From: Arthrobacter russicus
GTDB taxonomy: Bacteria > Actinomycetota > Actinomycetes > Actinomycetales > Micrococcaceae
Length of the DNA stretch: 64,000 nt
Assembly: GCF_031454135.1 (NCBI RefSeq)
Contig: NZ_JAVDQF010000001.1
Coordinates: 1,860,001-1,924,000 of the forward strand
Direction of reading: 5' to 3'
Shown: one piece after another, positions 16,534 through 25,266 of the stretch
Numbering within the stretch: the first letter of the stretch is position 1
Layout of the letters: the number at the start of each line of letters is the position of its first letter
Notes under the pieces: model-generated
Seen by the model: only the letters and a program-made list of their open reading frames with translations
The model's database searches: none
Told to the model about the DNA's origin: nothing
Translations under genes and position numbers: made by a program

Positions 16534-17418
16534 TCAGGCGCGAGTCGCGGTCAGGAACACGTAACCCTGCTCTGGTGTGACCGCCGAGAGACGCATAAAG
16601 TCGAGCAACGACTGGGCGCGCTCCTCGCCGACCAGCGCGCTCAGCTCATCGCGGCGGGTCTCTACGGCGTCGGCCATCAACGCGAGTGTGCGGTTGCAGT
16701 TGGCCGTGACGTCGCGGATGTCCAGGTCAACGAACCCGTGGGCGAGTAGCGCCCCCCGGTACTCTTCGATCGTGCCGAGCGACTTCACCGCGTAGTTCGT
16801 GCAAACGTGGTCGAGGACCTTGCGGCCCTGGGGGCTCACCGGGCCGCGCTCGATCAGGTCGGCGATCGCGAGCCGGCCGCCCGGGCGCATCACGCGGGAG
16901 ATCTCCGAGAGCACTTGGGCACGATCAGGCATGTGCCACATCGACTCGAACGCCCAGGCCGAGTCGAACGAGCCATCCGGAAACGGCATGTCCATCGCGT
17001 CGGCGAACTGGAACGTCGCCTTGTCCGCGAGCCCAGCGCCGGCCGCGAGCTCGTTGGCCTGCGCCACCTGTAGGCGGCTGACCGTGATGCCGATGACGTC
17101 GACGCCGGACTTCTGCACGAGACGCAGCGCGGGGTGCCCGATGCCGCAGCCGACGTCGAGCACGCGCTGGCCCGCTTGCCCGCGCAGGCCCTCGATCATC
17201 ATGTCAGTGAGCCGATCCGTGGCCGTCTCGATCGAGGCTCGATCGGCGTCGTCATCCCAATATCCGTAGTGGAGGTTGGGCCCCCAAGCCGCGCCGTAGA
17301 TCCGGCCGAACCCGTCGTACACGTCCGTGACGTCGCCGAGCGAGGGAGCTTGGCCGACGGCTCGGGCCCTGACCCGTGAATTCAGGTCCGCCGGTGTTGA
17401 GTTGGAGATATTTGACAT
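16534..17418 (-). CDS. SAM-dependent C/O-methyltransferase, cluster
   Basis: Class I methyltransferase of 294 residues. An N-terminal cap (VTDVYDGFGRIYGAAWGPNL then HYGYW) resembles small-molecule and isoprenoid methyltransferases; the SAM site is VLDVGCGIGHPA near 86-97, followed by ADAMDMPFPDGSFDSAWAF and MRPGGRLAIADL. GGAAAGG precedes the ATG. In benzastatin biosynthesis a methyltransferase of this general type methylates geranyl diphosphate; that is the attractive role here, but O-methylation of a tailored intermediate cannot be excluded from sequence. Confidence 0.85.
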   Translation of the reverse strand: MSNISNSTPADLNSRVRARAVGQAPSLGDVTDVYDGFGRIYGAAWGPNLHYGYWDDDADRASIETATDRLTDMMIEGLRGQAGQRVLDVGCGIGHPALRLVQKSGVDVIGITVSRLQVAQANELAAGAGLADKATFQFADAMDMPFPDGSFDSAWAFESMWHMPDRAQVLSEISRVMRPGGRLAIADLIERGPVSPQGRKVLDHVCTNYAVKSLGTIEEYRGALLAHGFVDLDIRDVTANCNRTLALMADAVETRRDELSALVGEERAQSLLDFMRLSAVTPEQGYVFLTATRA

Positions 17419-17728
17419 GATTACCTTTCCAAGATTCGGAACTCTGCTTAAAAGACTCGAACCTCCGCATAAAAATTTGGGATCGCCCGAGTTGGATCGA
17501 CTCCGCCCCGCTCACGCTTTCATGTCGCATTCAAACTTGAATTCCATCCGTTGCCGAGTATCACGAAGGAGCAATTCGGGTATTGGCAAATCATGGTGAC
17601 CGGATAGGCTTTCGCTCGAAACGCCGGCAGGAACAATTAGACCGACTCAAAGAACCCGTCACATAATTTCCCGCCACCTGCACAACTACGTAATATCCCC
17701 CTTGATTTGAATTTCGCGCAACCCGTAA
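17419..17728. other. 310-bp intergenic gap inside the cluster's minus arm
   Basis: AT-richer than the flanking genes. It contains the methyltransferase ribosome binding site (GGAAAGG) at its left end. I see no credible coding frame and no strong stem-loop. It is long enough to hold a separate promoter for the methyltransferase, P450 and carbamoyltransferase genes. Confidence 0.5.
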
Positions 17729-18976
17729 TCAGTGCCGCACGTGCAGCTCGCGCAGCGCGCGTAGTGGAAATACCGGGCGGTACTTCGGTGCCTGGCCCGG
17801 CACGAGCGTCAGCCCGGGCATCCGCGCGGCGATCGCCTGCACCGCGACTCTCAGCTCAGCTCTGGCAAACCCCGCACCGAGACAGAAATGGATGCCGTAG
17901 CCGAACGCGAGGTGCCCCGAAGACTTGCCGTTCGGGGCAAAGGCCGCGGGACACGCATGCGCCCGGCCGTCGCGGCCCGCGGCACCGAAGAGCATCAGCA
18001 ACCGGCTGCCCTCCATCAAGTGGACGTCGCCGACGACCACATCGCGGGTGGCCGTCCGGTACATGCCGGCGAGCGGACTGTCGAATCGCAGCCCCTCCTC
18101 GACGAGCCCATGCGCGGTGACCGTGCCTTCGACGACCGGTCGCCAGCCCTCAGGCGAGAGCAACTGCTGGTAGAGGATCGTGCCCAACGCCTCGGCGCAC
18201 GTCATGTGGCCCGCGAAGATCAGGGTCGGAATCTGCACGGCGACTTCGGCAACACTAAGCGTGTTTCCCGACTTTCCGCTGTGCAGCAACTCGCTGATCA
18301 GATCGTCTTGGGGGTTGGCCAACCGGTCCTCGGCAATCGCCCGGGCAAACGCGCCGAACTCAACCAGGCCCTGGGCGTATTCGCGCAGCAGGGCCGGGTC
18401 GGTATCTTGCTGCAGCATCATCAGTTCGATGCGCTGTTCGGACCACCGGCGGCAGTTTCCATATTGCTCCTCGGGGATGCCGAGCAGACGGCAAATCACC
18501 TCGAGCGCATACGGCACTGCGAACGTCGAGATGAATTCGAAATCGTCTTCCATGGCAGCTTGTTCCACGAGGCCGGCGGCGATCTGCTGCATCGTCGGCT
18601 CGAACGCACTGACCCGGGCCGGGGTGAACCCGATATTGAGCACCTCACGGATGCGGGAGTGCTCGGGCGGGTCGAGCGAACCAACCCCCACTGCACCCGA
18701 GCCGCGCCAGGTCTTGAACATCTTGGCCACGTCGTCCGGCAGTGCGACCTTGGGCCGAGGGTTGTGGTCGCGCGTGGAGAAACCGCCGTCGTCCTTGAGC
18801 ACGGCGAGTATGTCCTCCCGCCGGCTGACGCACCACGCATCGAGCAACGGGGCGTAGAAAACTGGCTCGTCGTCCCAGACGCCCGATAGGAATGCGTACG
18901 GGTCGTCGCGGTGTTCACCGTACGGGTCGAAATGCCTACCTTCGAGCAGCCTGCCAGAACCGTTCGACACAATCAT
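17729..18976 (-). CDS. Cytochrome P450 with altered I-helix, candidate cyclase
   Basis: A 415-residue P450 with intact ExxR (Glu294-Arg297 in EEGLRF) and haem loop FGYGIHFCLGA (Cys about 365). The I-helix reads FAGHMTC: the Glu/Asp normally before the conserved Thr is Met258. That acid delivers protons for dioxygen activation, so its loss hints at chemistry that does not need the normal cycle. Benzastatin pathways use a P450 that cyclises an N-acetoxy prenylated PABA through a nitrene-like step, and this is the best candidate here. First gene of the minus arm, divergent from the other arm. ATG at 18976 has GGGGGTGA close by; GTG two codons later is an alternative start. Confidence 0.9.
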   Translation of the reverse strand: MIVSNGSGRLLEGRHFDPYGEHRDDPYAFLSGVWDDEPVFYAPLLDAWCVSRREDILAVLKDDGGFSTRDHNPRPKVALPDDVAKMFKTWRGSGAVGVGSLDPPEHSRIREVLNIGFTPARVSAFEPTMQQIAAGLVEQAAMEDDFEFISTFAVPYALEVICRLLGIPEEQYGNCRRWSEQRIELMMLQQDTDPALLREYAQGLVEFGAFARAIAEDRLANPQDDLISELLHSGKSGNTLSVAEVAVQIPTLIFAGHMTCAEALGTILYQQLLSPEGWRPVVEGTVTAHGLVEEGLRFDSPLAGMYRTATRDVVVGDVHLMEGSRLLMLFGAAGRDGRAHACPAAFAPNGKSSGHLAFGYGIHFCLGAGFARAELRVAVQAIAARMPGLTLVPGQAPKYRPVFPLRALRELHVRH

Positions 18977-19377
18977 TCACCCCCAAATATTGTTGTGTTT
19001 GCCGTCTTTTTGCCTCGATCGGTGCTGTCGGCGCTATATGAGATAGCCGATCCAATTCCCCGACCCTTCGCCCTTTTTTTGACACACCATTTTCGAGTCG
19101 GTCAATCAATTTGGAAATCGGCCTGAAAACCGTCCTGTATCTAATACAGTCGCAGATTCCTATGAAAATGCCATGGTGAACCCATGAAAGTTTCATGAAA
19201 AGCACATCGTTCTGCACAATCTTTGCACTTTGAGAGAAACTCCAATGCAGTCGATTAATTTAACGGTTCGTGATCTTGTTTAAAACACGACCTTGTGTAT
19301 AGTCGGAAATAGTTGCGCAGTCAGCAATAACCTGCCCATTTCGGTTTCAATTCGCGAACCCCAGATATGGAGTTTTC
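18977..19377. promoter_or_regulatory. Divergent AT-rich promoter region of the cluster
   Basis: This 401-bp non-coding region separates the two arms of the cluster and is clearly AT-richer than the genes. It contains the palindromes ATGAAAGTTTCAT (19184-19196) and TTTCATGAAA (19191-19200), a short inverted repeat GCTAT/ATAGC near 19032, and a likely plus-strand promoter at 19276-19303. No regulator gene lies nearby, so the controlling factor would be encoded elsewhere. Confidence 0.6.
19276..19303 (+). promoter_or_regulatory. Putative sigma-70 promoter of the cluster's plus arm
   Basis: TTGTTT (-35, 19276-19281) and TATAGT (-10, 19298-19303) are separated by 16 bases. TGTG directly before TATAGT gives an extended -10. 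The distance to the first start codon at 19378 is about 70 bp. Confidence 0.5.
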
Positions 19378-19485
19378 ATGAGCACATTCGAAACGTCGAT
19401 GATCGGGCTCGCAGCGCCAAGCACCACCCAGCGCCGGAAGCTGTTGGTGCTGCTGCACGGCGCGACCTCCGGAAGGCGTCAGTGA
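19378..19485 (+). CDS. Short 35-residue frame translationally coupled to a P450 gene
   Basis: ATG at 19378 is preceded by GGAG with five bases spacing. The frame has 35 codons (MSTFETSMIGLAAPSTTQRR at the N-terminus, basic end GATSGRRQ) and its TGA overlaps the GTG start of the P450 at 19482. It is the first frame of the plus arm. Like the frame at 16236-16355 it precedes a P450 in exactly overlapping register. It may serve as a leader for coupled translation. There is no clear sequence similarity between the two beyond a Ser/Thr-rich N-terminus followed by Gly-Leu and Arg-Arg. Confidence 0.45.
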   Translation: MSTFETSMIGLAAPSTTQRRKLLVLLHGATSGRRQ

Positions 19486-20648
19486 GCACGCCGGTCCAGC
19501 TGCCCCTCGAGCAGGAAAATGTGTTGGAGCTCGCGCCCGGCTTGCGTGCGCTCCAGTCCGGAGGCCCGGTCCACCGGGTGCGCATGCCCCAGGGCGGCGA
19601 AGCGTGGCTGGTCACCGACCATGCCCACGTGCGCAACCTGCTCGACGACAGCAGGCTGAGCCGCAACAATCCCGGATCGGCCGCGGCGGACGGCGGTGCA
19701 GCACTGCTCGCGAGCCTGCTCGGCGGATTCGCCACGGACCATGCGCGGCTGCGCGAGTTGCTGGAACCGCATTTCGCCCCGGAACGGATAGCGGAACTGC
19801 GTCCGTACGTGGAGAAGCAGACTGGTCAGTTGCTGGACTCCCTTGCCGTGCAAGAACCTCCGGTCGACCTCCGCGAGGCCTTAGCGCTCCGCTTGCCGCT
19901 CCAAGTGATGTGCGAGTGGCTCGGCGTACCGCAGGAGGACAAGGACCGTTTCGGCGTCTGGACGCAGGATGCCGCGAATGTCAGCAACCCGGTCTGGTCC
20001 AAGCAGGGCTTCGACGGTCTGTCCGGCTACTGCAGACAGCTCGTTGCGGAAAAGCGCCGCAACCCCGGCAACGACGCGATCTCTCGGATCTGCGCCACGG
20101 ACGGGATCACCGACGACGAGGTCCTCGGGCTGACCGTATTGCTGCTGTTCGGCGGCTACGAAACGACGGTTGCCCGGATCGGCACCTGTGTTTTGCTGCT
20201 GCTCGCCGAACCCGGGCAATGGGCGGCGTTGGCGGACGACTTGGACTTGATTCCCAATGCGGTGGAAGAGACGCTGCGACGGTCGATGCCAAACCCGCAC
20301 AACGGCGGCATGCCCAGATGGGCACTGGCGGACTTCGAGATCGACGGCGTGCAGATCCGCGCCGGGGATTTCATCCTGCTGAACGTCATTGCGGCCAACC
20401 ACGATGAGAAAGCGTTCGCCGAGGCCGGCCGGATTGACATCACCCGCGACGCGGCCGGCAGCCTCACGTTCGGCTACGGCGCCCACTACTGCGTGGGTGC
20501 GCCACTCGCCAGGATGCAGCTGCAGACTGTGCTGACCCAGCTCGTCAAGCGGTTCCCGGATTTGCATCTGGCCGTTGGCGTGGACCAGCTGGGCTTGCGC
20601 CACGAAACGCTCATCGGCGGCTTGGTCGATCTTCCCGTGGCCTGGTGA
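19482..20648 (+). CDS. Cytochrome P450 (canonical, short), cluster
   Basis: A 388-residue P450. The GTG start at 19482 has GGAAGG six bases upstream; an earlier in-frame ATG at 19293 would lack a ribosome site and lies in the promoter. I-helix GGYETT (Glu227-Thr228) is normal, ExxR is Glu263-Arg266, and the haem loop FGYGAHYCVG carries Cys337. It is compact for a bacterial P450. It is followed by the prenyltransferase gene after ten bases. A role in oxidising the prenylated aminobenzoate is inferred from the neighbourhood. Confidence 0.9.
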   Translation: MSTPVQLPLEQENVLELAPGLRALQSGGPVHRVRMPQGGEAWLVTDHAHVRNLLDDSRLSRNNPGSAAADGGAALLASLLGGFATDHARLRELLEPHFAPERIAELRPYVEKQTGQLLDSLAVQEPPVDLREALALRLPLQVMCEWLGVPQEDKDRFGVWTQDAANVSNPVWSKQGFDGLSGYCRQLVAEKRRNPGNDAISRICATDGITDDEVLGLTVLLLFGGYETTVARIGTCVLLLLAEPGQWAALADDLDLIPNAVEETLRRSMPNPHNGGMPRWALADFEIDGVQIRAGDFILLNVIAANHDEKAFAEAGRIDITRDAAGSLTFGYGAHYCVGAPLARMQLQTVLTQLVKRFPDLHLAVGVDQLGLRHETLIGGLVDLPVAW

Positions 20649-20658
20649 TCGGGAACTG

Positions 20659-21555
20659 ATGCTGCATAAGATCTCGGCGGATGTCGTCACGAAGAGTCCG
20701 GAACCGATTCGCTCGTATCTCGTACTGATGCGGCTGGACCGCCCTACTGGGTATGTCCTCTACCTGCTGCCGGGGTTGTGGTCCGTGGCCTTCGCCTTCG
20801 AGGGCCCCTCCGATCTGCTTGCTGTGCTGGCCCTGATCGTCGCCGCCGTGCTGATCCGCGGCTTCGCCTGCGCCAGCAACGACGTGACTGACAAGGAAAT
20901 CGACCGGCGCGTCGCCCGCACGGTGGGACGGCCGATTGCCGCGGGGACGATCAGCGTCCGCAACGGGATCCTCTGGGCTGCCGCCCAGGCCCTGGCCGCG
21001 CTGCTGGTCCTCGCGGCGGTGAACGTCCAGACTGCCCTGGTGGCGCTGGCCACGTACCCTTTGATCGTCGCCTACCCGTTCATGAAGCGCTTCTTTGTCT
21101 GGCCTTCTGCATTCCTCGGACTCGTCATGAGCACCTATGTGTTCGTCGGCTGGACCGCGGCGACGGGCGACGCCGGCTACCCGCCGCAGGTGTACGGCCT
21201 GTTCGTCGCGGGCACATTCTGGACGATGATCCATGATGCGATCTACTCCCATCAAGACAAGGAATACGACCGGAAGATCGGAGTCAAGTCCTCTGCGCTC
21301 TTGTTTGGCAACGCCACCAAGGCCTGGTTGTCGATCTTCATCCTGCTCAGTGTCGCCAGCTTGCTGTGGGCCGGCTCGCTCACCCCGATCGGCTGGGCGT
21401 TCTACCTGATCGTCCTGTTGGCAGCGATGTACCTGTGCTACCTGGTCGTCCGGGTGGACCTGGACAACCCGAAGACATGCTGGGACACCTTCGTCGCCAA
21501 CACCTACTACGGTTGGATCGTCCTCGCTGCGGTGATCGCCGGGCGGTTCACATGA
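20659..21555 (+). CDS. UbiA-family aromatic prenyltransferase
   Basis: Integral membrane enzyme that attaches an isoprenyl chain to an aromatic acid. It has 298 residues and about eight to nine helices. Both Asp-rich motifs are present: NDVTDKEIDRRVARTVGRP (about 74-92) and DAIYSHQDKEYDRKIGVKS (about 193-211). These resemble 4-hydroxybenzoate polyprenyltransferases. Together with the PABA genes that follow, the acceptor is probably p-aminobenzoate or its N-oxidised form and the donor a short allylic diphosphate such as GPP. Its stop overlaps the next start (ATGA). The start at 20659 was chosen because it lies just after the P450 stop. Confidence 0.92.
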   Translation: MLHKISADVVTKSPEPIRSYLVLMRLDRPTGYVLYLLPGLWSVAFAFEGPSDLLAVLALIVAAVLIRGFACASNDVTDKEIDRRVARTVGRPIAAGTISVRNGILWAAAQALAALLVLAAVNVQTALVALATYPLIVAYPFMKRFFVWPSAFLGLVMSTYVFVGWTAATGDAGYPPQVYGLFVAGTFWTMIHDAIYSHQDKEYDRKIGVKSSALLFGNATKAWLSIFILLSVASLLWAGSLTPIGWAFYLIVLLAAMYLCYLVVRVDLDNPKTCWDTFVANTYYGWIVLAAVIAGRFT

Positions 21556-22382
21556 GCGACTCGATGTGGCAAGGAAGCGGCGTCGATCTGGACGCGTATC
21601 TGACCCGGGTGGGCTACGAAGGCGACGTGGCGGCGAACCTCGCGACCTTGCAGCGCCTGCACGCCGCGCATGTGGAGGCGATCCCGTTCGACAACCTCGA
21701 CCCGCTGCTGGGCAGGACCGAGGTTCCGCTCGACATCGCTCACGTCCAGGAGAAGATCGTTCGGCAGGGCCGCGGCGGCTGGTGCCTGGAGCAGGTCGCC
21801 TTGATGGCGGCGGTGCTCGAGCGCATCGGGTTCACCTTCACGGCGTTCGCCGGACGGACGCGAATCCGTACCGGCAGCCCGTTCGGACCCGCGTTGCACG
21901 TCGCGCTCGCGGTGCACGCCGAGGACGGACTCTGGCTGCACGACGTGAGTTTCGGTGCGTACGGGCTGCACGAACCGATGCGGCTCATGGATGGTGCGCG
22001 GTTGGACGGCGACTTCTCGTTCGACCTAGTGCGCGAAATGTCCGGCGAGCGTGTGCTGCGGTTCCTGCGGCCCGAAGGCCCGGCAGAGCTGTACGGCTTC
22101 ACCATGGACATGCGCTACCCCTCAGATTTCGAGTTGTTGAATCACTTCTGCCTCACGCACCCGCGATCGCCGTTCAACCACCGGGTGGTTCTCCAACGCA
22201 CGCAGGCACGGGTGAGGCACTTGCTCGTCGGAAACCAGCTCACCGAGCTCCGACCGGGGGAGCCGGCTGCGGTTCGCGAGCTCGACGAAGCCGAAGTGCT
22301 CGCTGCGCTACAGGAGATTTTCGGGATCAGCTTGCGATCCGCCGACATCATGGCTCTCGGGAAAGTCTTGGCCTGCCGATGA
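21552..22382 (+). CDS. Arylamine N-acetyltransferase (NAT family)
   Basis: Acetyl-CoA-dependent transferase of 276 residues. The NAT catalytic triad is complete: Cys78 in RGGWCLEQ, His116 in GPALHVALAV, Asp131 in WLHDVSFGAYG. It overlaps the prenyltransferase stop and the PabAB start with ATGA junctions, so it is an integral operon member. NAT enzymes also O-acetylate N-hydroxyarylamines. In benzastatin biosynthesis a NAT homologue makes the N-acetoxy leaving group used by the cyclising P450, and the same task is likely here. Confidence 0.92.
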   Translation: MSDSMWQGSGVDLDAYLTRVGYEGDVAANLATLQRLHAAHVEAIPFDNLDPLLGRTEVPLDIAHVQEKIVRQGRGGWCLEQVALMAAVLERIGFTFTAFAGRTRIRTGSPFGPALHVALAVHAEDGLWLHDVSFGAYGLHEPMRLMDGARLDGDFSFDLVREMSGERVLRFLRPEGPAELYGFTMDMRYPSDFELLNHFCLTHPRSPFNHRVVLQRTQARVRHLLVGNQLTELRPGEPAAVRELDEAEVLAALQEIFGISLRSADIMALGKVLACR

Positions 22383-24484
22383 CCCGGACATTGCTGGTTG
22401 ACAACTACGATTCGTACACCTTCAACCTGTTCCAGCTGATCGCCGAGATCAACGGCCAGGAGCCGCTCGTGGTGGTCAATGACGATCCGATGTTGTCCGG
22501 ACCGCTGCCGGAGGAGATCGCCAACATCATCGTCTCCCCCGGCCCCGGCCGGCCACAGAACCCGCGCGACATCGGCCTGGCCGGCGATCTGTTGCGGCGC
22601 ACCAGGCTGCCGGTGCTGGGTGTCTGCCTCGGACATCAGGCGATCGCTCATCTGGCCGGCGCGTCCGTGACCGCCGCGCCTGAACCGAGGCACGGGCACC
22701 TGGCCAAGGTTTCCCACAACGGTGATCCGCTATTCGCCGGGGTCCCCCGCAAGTTCGTCGCGGTTCGCTATCATTCGCTGTGCGTCGAGGAACCGCTGCC
22801 GGAAGAGCTCATCGCCACCGCCTGGGCGGAAGACGGGGTGCTGATGGCGTTGCGGCACCAGGACCGGCCGCAGTGGGGCGTGCAATTCCACCCCGAGTCG
22901 GTCGCGTCCCAGCACGGCAGGGAAATCCTGCGGAACTTCGCCGAACTGAGCCGCCGGACGCAGCGCGGGCAACGGCCGTCCGGCACGGTCACCGCGGCTG
23001 TGAACCCCGCCCGTGACGCCGCTGCCGAACCGAGCGCGGAACTGAGCATCGTGAGTCGGATCGTGCTAACCGACGCTGACACCGAGAGCGTCTTCCTCGG
23101 GCTGTTCGCCGATCAACCGACCTGCTTCTGGCTGGACAGCAGCCGAGTGGAAGCAGGCCTGTCTCGGTTCTCCTTCCTCGGAGACACCACGGGGCCGCTC
23201 AGCGAACTGCTGACCTACCGCACTGGCAGCGGGGTGGTTACGGTGCAGACCGCGGGCGGCGTCCGGGTCGAACCCGGCAGCATCTTCGACGTCCTCGAGC
23301 AACGGCTGGGCGACCGGCGCATCGCCTCCACAGAACTGCCGTTCGACCTGACCGGCGGCTACGTCGGCTACTTCGGCTACGAGCTCAAGGCCGAGTGCGG
23401 GGCTACCGCCCGCCACACCGCCGAAACTCCTGATGCGGTCTGGATGTTCGCAGACCGGGTCATCGCGGTCGACCACCTCCAGGGAGTGACCTATTTGGTG
23501 GCGGTGCACGACGAAAAGACCGCCGACGATGCGCACGAATGGCTGGACCAGACGGCCGCGAAGCTCGTCGGCCTGCCCCCGGCCGACGACGATCCGTACC
23601 TCGCTCCAGCCCTCAGCCAGCCCGCAGAGTTAGCAGACCATCTGGTCCGCGACCGCGCCCAGTACCTCGCGGACATCGAGGAGTGTCAACGGCAGCTGAA
23701 CCTGGGCGAGAGCTACGAGATCTGCTTGACCGACAAGTTGCACCTGCCATTCGAAGACGACGATGTTGCCTTTTACCGGCGGCTGCGTCGGCTGAATCCG
23801 GCACCATACGGCGCCCTGCTGCGCCTCGGCGACCTCACTGTCTTCAGTTCCTCGCCGGAGCGGTTCCTGCGCATCGAGCGGGACCGCACAGTGACCAGCA
23901 AGCCGATCAAAGGCACCGCCGCTCGCGACGCAGATCCAGTGCGCGACGCCGAGATCGCCGCCACCCTCGCTTCGAGCGCCAAAACTCAGGCCGAGAACCT
24001 GATGATCGTCGACCTGCTGCGCAACGATCTCGGCCAGGTGTGCGAGGTGGGCAGCATCAAGGTCGACCCGTACCTGGCAGTCGAGAGTTATCAGACCGTG
24101 CACCAGCTGGTCTCGACCGTCCACGGGCGGCTCCAGGACGGGATCAGCGCGATGGATTGCGTCCGGCAGTGTTTCCCCGGCGGTTCGATGACCGGGGCGC
24201 CGAAACGTCGCACGCTGGAGATCATCGACCGCCTGGAGACCGAGGCCAGGGGCGTGTACTCCGGCACTCTCGGTTTCTTCGGCCTCTCCGGCGGCACGGA
24301 CCTGAACATCGTCATCCGCACCGCGGTTCGCGTCGGTGACCGGTTGAGCATCGGTGCCGGCGGAGCGATCGTGCTCGACTCCGACCCCCAGGAAGAATAC
24401 GAAGAGATGCTGCTCAAGGCGGCGGCGTCGCTGCGCGCCTGGCGTGCACCGACAGCAACGAGCACGGGCGGCTCCCCGCGATGA
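22379..24484 (+). CDS. pabAB: Aminodeoxychorismate synthase, fused PabA-PabB
   Basis: Converts chorismate and glutamine to 4-amino-4-deoxychorismate, the first step to PABA. The 701-residue protein joins an N-terminal glutaminase (residues 1-200; Cys83 in GVCLGHQAIA and the FHPES His/Glu pair), a linker (about 200-225), and a chorismate-binding domain. PIKGT near 510, with the Lys that marks aminodeoxychorismate rather than anthranilate synthases, plus NLMIVDLLRNDLG and GGSMTGAPK, identify the PabB part. A fused dedicated copy inside an operon with AurF and NAT genes marks PABA as the cluster's building block rather than for folate. Confidence 0.95.
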   Translation: MTRTLLVDNYDSYTFNLFQLIAEINGQEPLVVVNDDPMLSGPLPEEIANIIVSPGPGRPQNPRDIGLAGDLLRRTRLPVLGVCLGHQAIAHLAGASVTAAPEPRHGHLAKVSHNGDPLFAGVPRKFVAVRYHSLCVEEPLPEELIATAWAEDGVLMALRHQDRPQWGVQFHPESVASQHGREILRNFAELSRRTQRGQRPSGTVTAAVNPARDAAAEPSAELSIVSRIVLTDADTESVFLGLFADQPTCFWLDSSRVEAGLSRFSFLGDTTGPLSELLTYRTGSGVVTVQTAGGVRVEPGSIFDVLEQRLGDRRIASTELPFDLTGGYVGYFGYELKAECGATARHTAETPDAVWMFADRVIAVDHLQGVTYLVAVHDEKTADDAHEWLDQTAAKLVGLPPADDDPYLAPALSQPAELADHLVRDRAQYLADIEECQRQLNLGESYEICLTDKLHLPFEDDDVAFYRRLRRLNPAPYGALLRLGDLTVFSSSPERFLRIERDRTVTSKPIKGTAARDADPVRDAEIAATLASSAKTQAENLMIVDLLRNDLGQVCEVGSIKVDPYLAVESYQTVHQLVSTVHGRLQDGISAMDCVRQCFPGGSMTGAPKRRTLEIIDRLETEARGVYSGTLGFFGLSGGTDLNIVIRTAVRVGDRLSIGAGGAIVLDSDPQEEYEEMLLKAAASLRAWRAPTATSTGGSPR

Positions 24485-25266
24485 GCGACAACGGGATTCG
24501 CCGGTGGTGGGACGACGGGTGGTCGCAGTCCGATGCCATCGGGACGGTGCGGATCGTCGATTCGTGGCTCGTGGACGAAGGACGGGTGCGGGGGTTCAGC
24601 CGACACGCCGAACGCTTTGCCAAGGCATGCTCCCGGTTCGCCGGACCGGGAACCGACCGCTTCCTGCGCGCAGTCGCCGAGTCACTGCCGGCACGGGGCC
24701 GGTGGTTTCCCCGCGTCGAACTCGTGGAGACCGGCTCGCGGACGCGACTGCGGCTGTGGCTGCGTCCCGCGCCTCCGCCCACCACCACCGTCCGGTTGTG
24801 GGATTCGGGACCCGATCGCCGGAGCCTGCCCATGGTCAAGGGCTTCGACCTCGACCACCTGGCTGCCCTGCGCGCTGCTGCGATCGCGGCCGGAGCGGAC
24901 GAGGCGCTGCTGCTCTCGGCTGAAGGGCACGTGCTCGAAGGCTCCGCGACGAGCATCCTCTGGTGGCGCGGCGACACGCTGTGCGGTCCGCCCCCCGGTG
25001 CCGGCCTGCTGCCCGGAATCACCCGGGCGTTGCTCGGCGAGCTGACCGGACGCCCGGTCCTCTCCGAGTCTGCCAATCCAGCGGAACTGGCTGGTGTTCC
25101 GGTGTGGGCGGTCAACGCCCTGCACGGCATCCGGCCGGTCGCCGGAGGGCTGGGCCGCTTCCGCGACGAGGATGCCGAGCTGGCCGCGCAGTGGCAGTCG
25201 CGTCTGGAGGCACTCGCCTCCGTCCCGTACCGATCACGTGAAGGAGATTCATCAGATGCAAGCTAA
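24481..25266 (+). CDS. pabC: Aminodeoxychorismate lyase (class IV PLP enzyme)
   Basis: Removes pyruvate from aminodeoxychorismate to give p-aminobenzoate. It has 261 residues; PLP-binding Lys120 lies in MVKGFDLDHLAAL, and the fold IV signature LSAEGHVLEGSATSILWW follows, then PPPGAGLLPGITRALL. Its ATG overlaps the PabAB stop and its last bases overlap the N-oxygenase gene. Fold IV also includes D-amino acid and branched-chain aminotransferases, but the pairing with PabAB decides the call. Confidence 0.9.
   Translation: MSDNGIRRWWDDGWSQSDAIGTVRIVDSWLVDEGRVRGFSRHAERFAKACSRFAGPGTDRFLRAVAESLPARGRWFPRVELVETGSRTRLRLWLRPAPPPTTTVRLWDSGPDRRSLPMVKGFDLDHLAALRAAAIAAGADEALLLSAEGHVLEGSATSILWWRGDTLCGPPPGAGLLPGITRALLGELTGRPVLSESANPAELAGVPVWAVNALHGIRPVAGGLGRFRDEDAELAAQWQSRLEALASVPYRSREGDSSDAS

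Noticed and set aside
16328-16534. A 68-codon minus frame starting with an ATG that overlaps the methyltransferase stop.
   Set aside because: The overlap is suggestive, but its second half runs across the ribosome site and start of the better-supported 39-codon frame, and the predicted peptide is low-complexity. Not called as a gene.
16236-19485. Interpretation of the two short cluster frames as RiPP precursor peptides.
   Set aside because: No RiPP-modifying enzyme, protease or recognition domain is nearby, and the peptides have no core-like Cys/Ser/Thr-rich end. Translational coupling is the simpler view.
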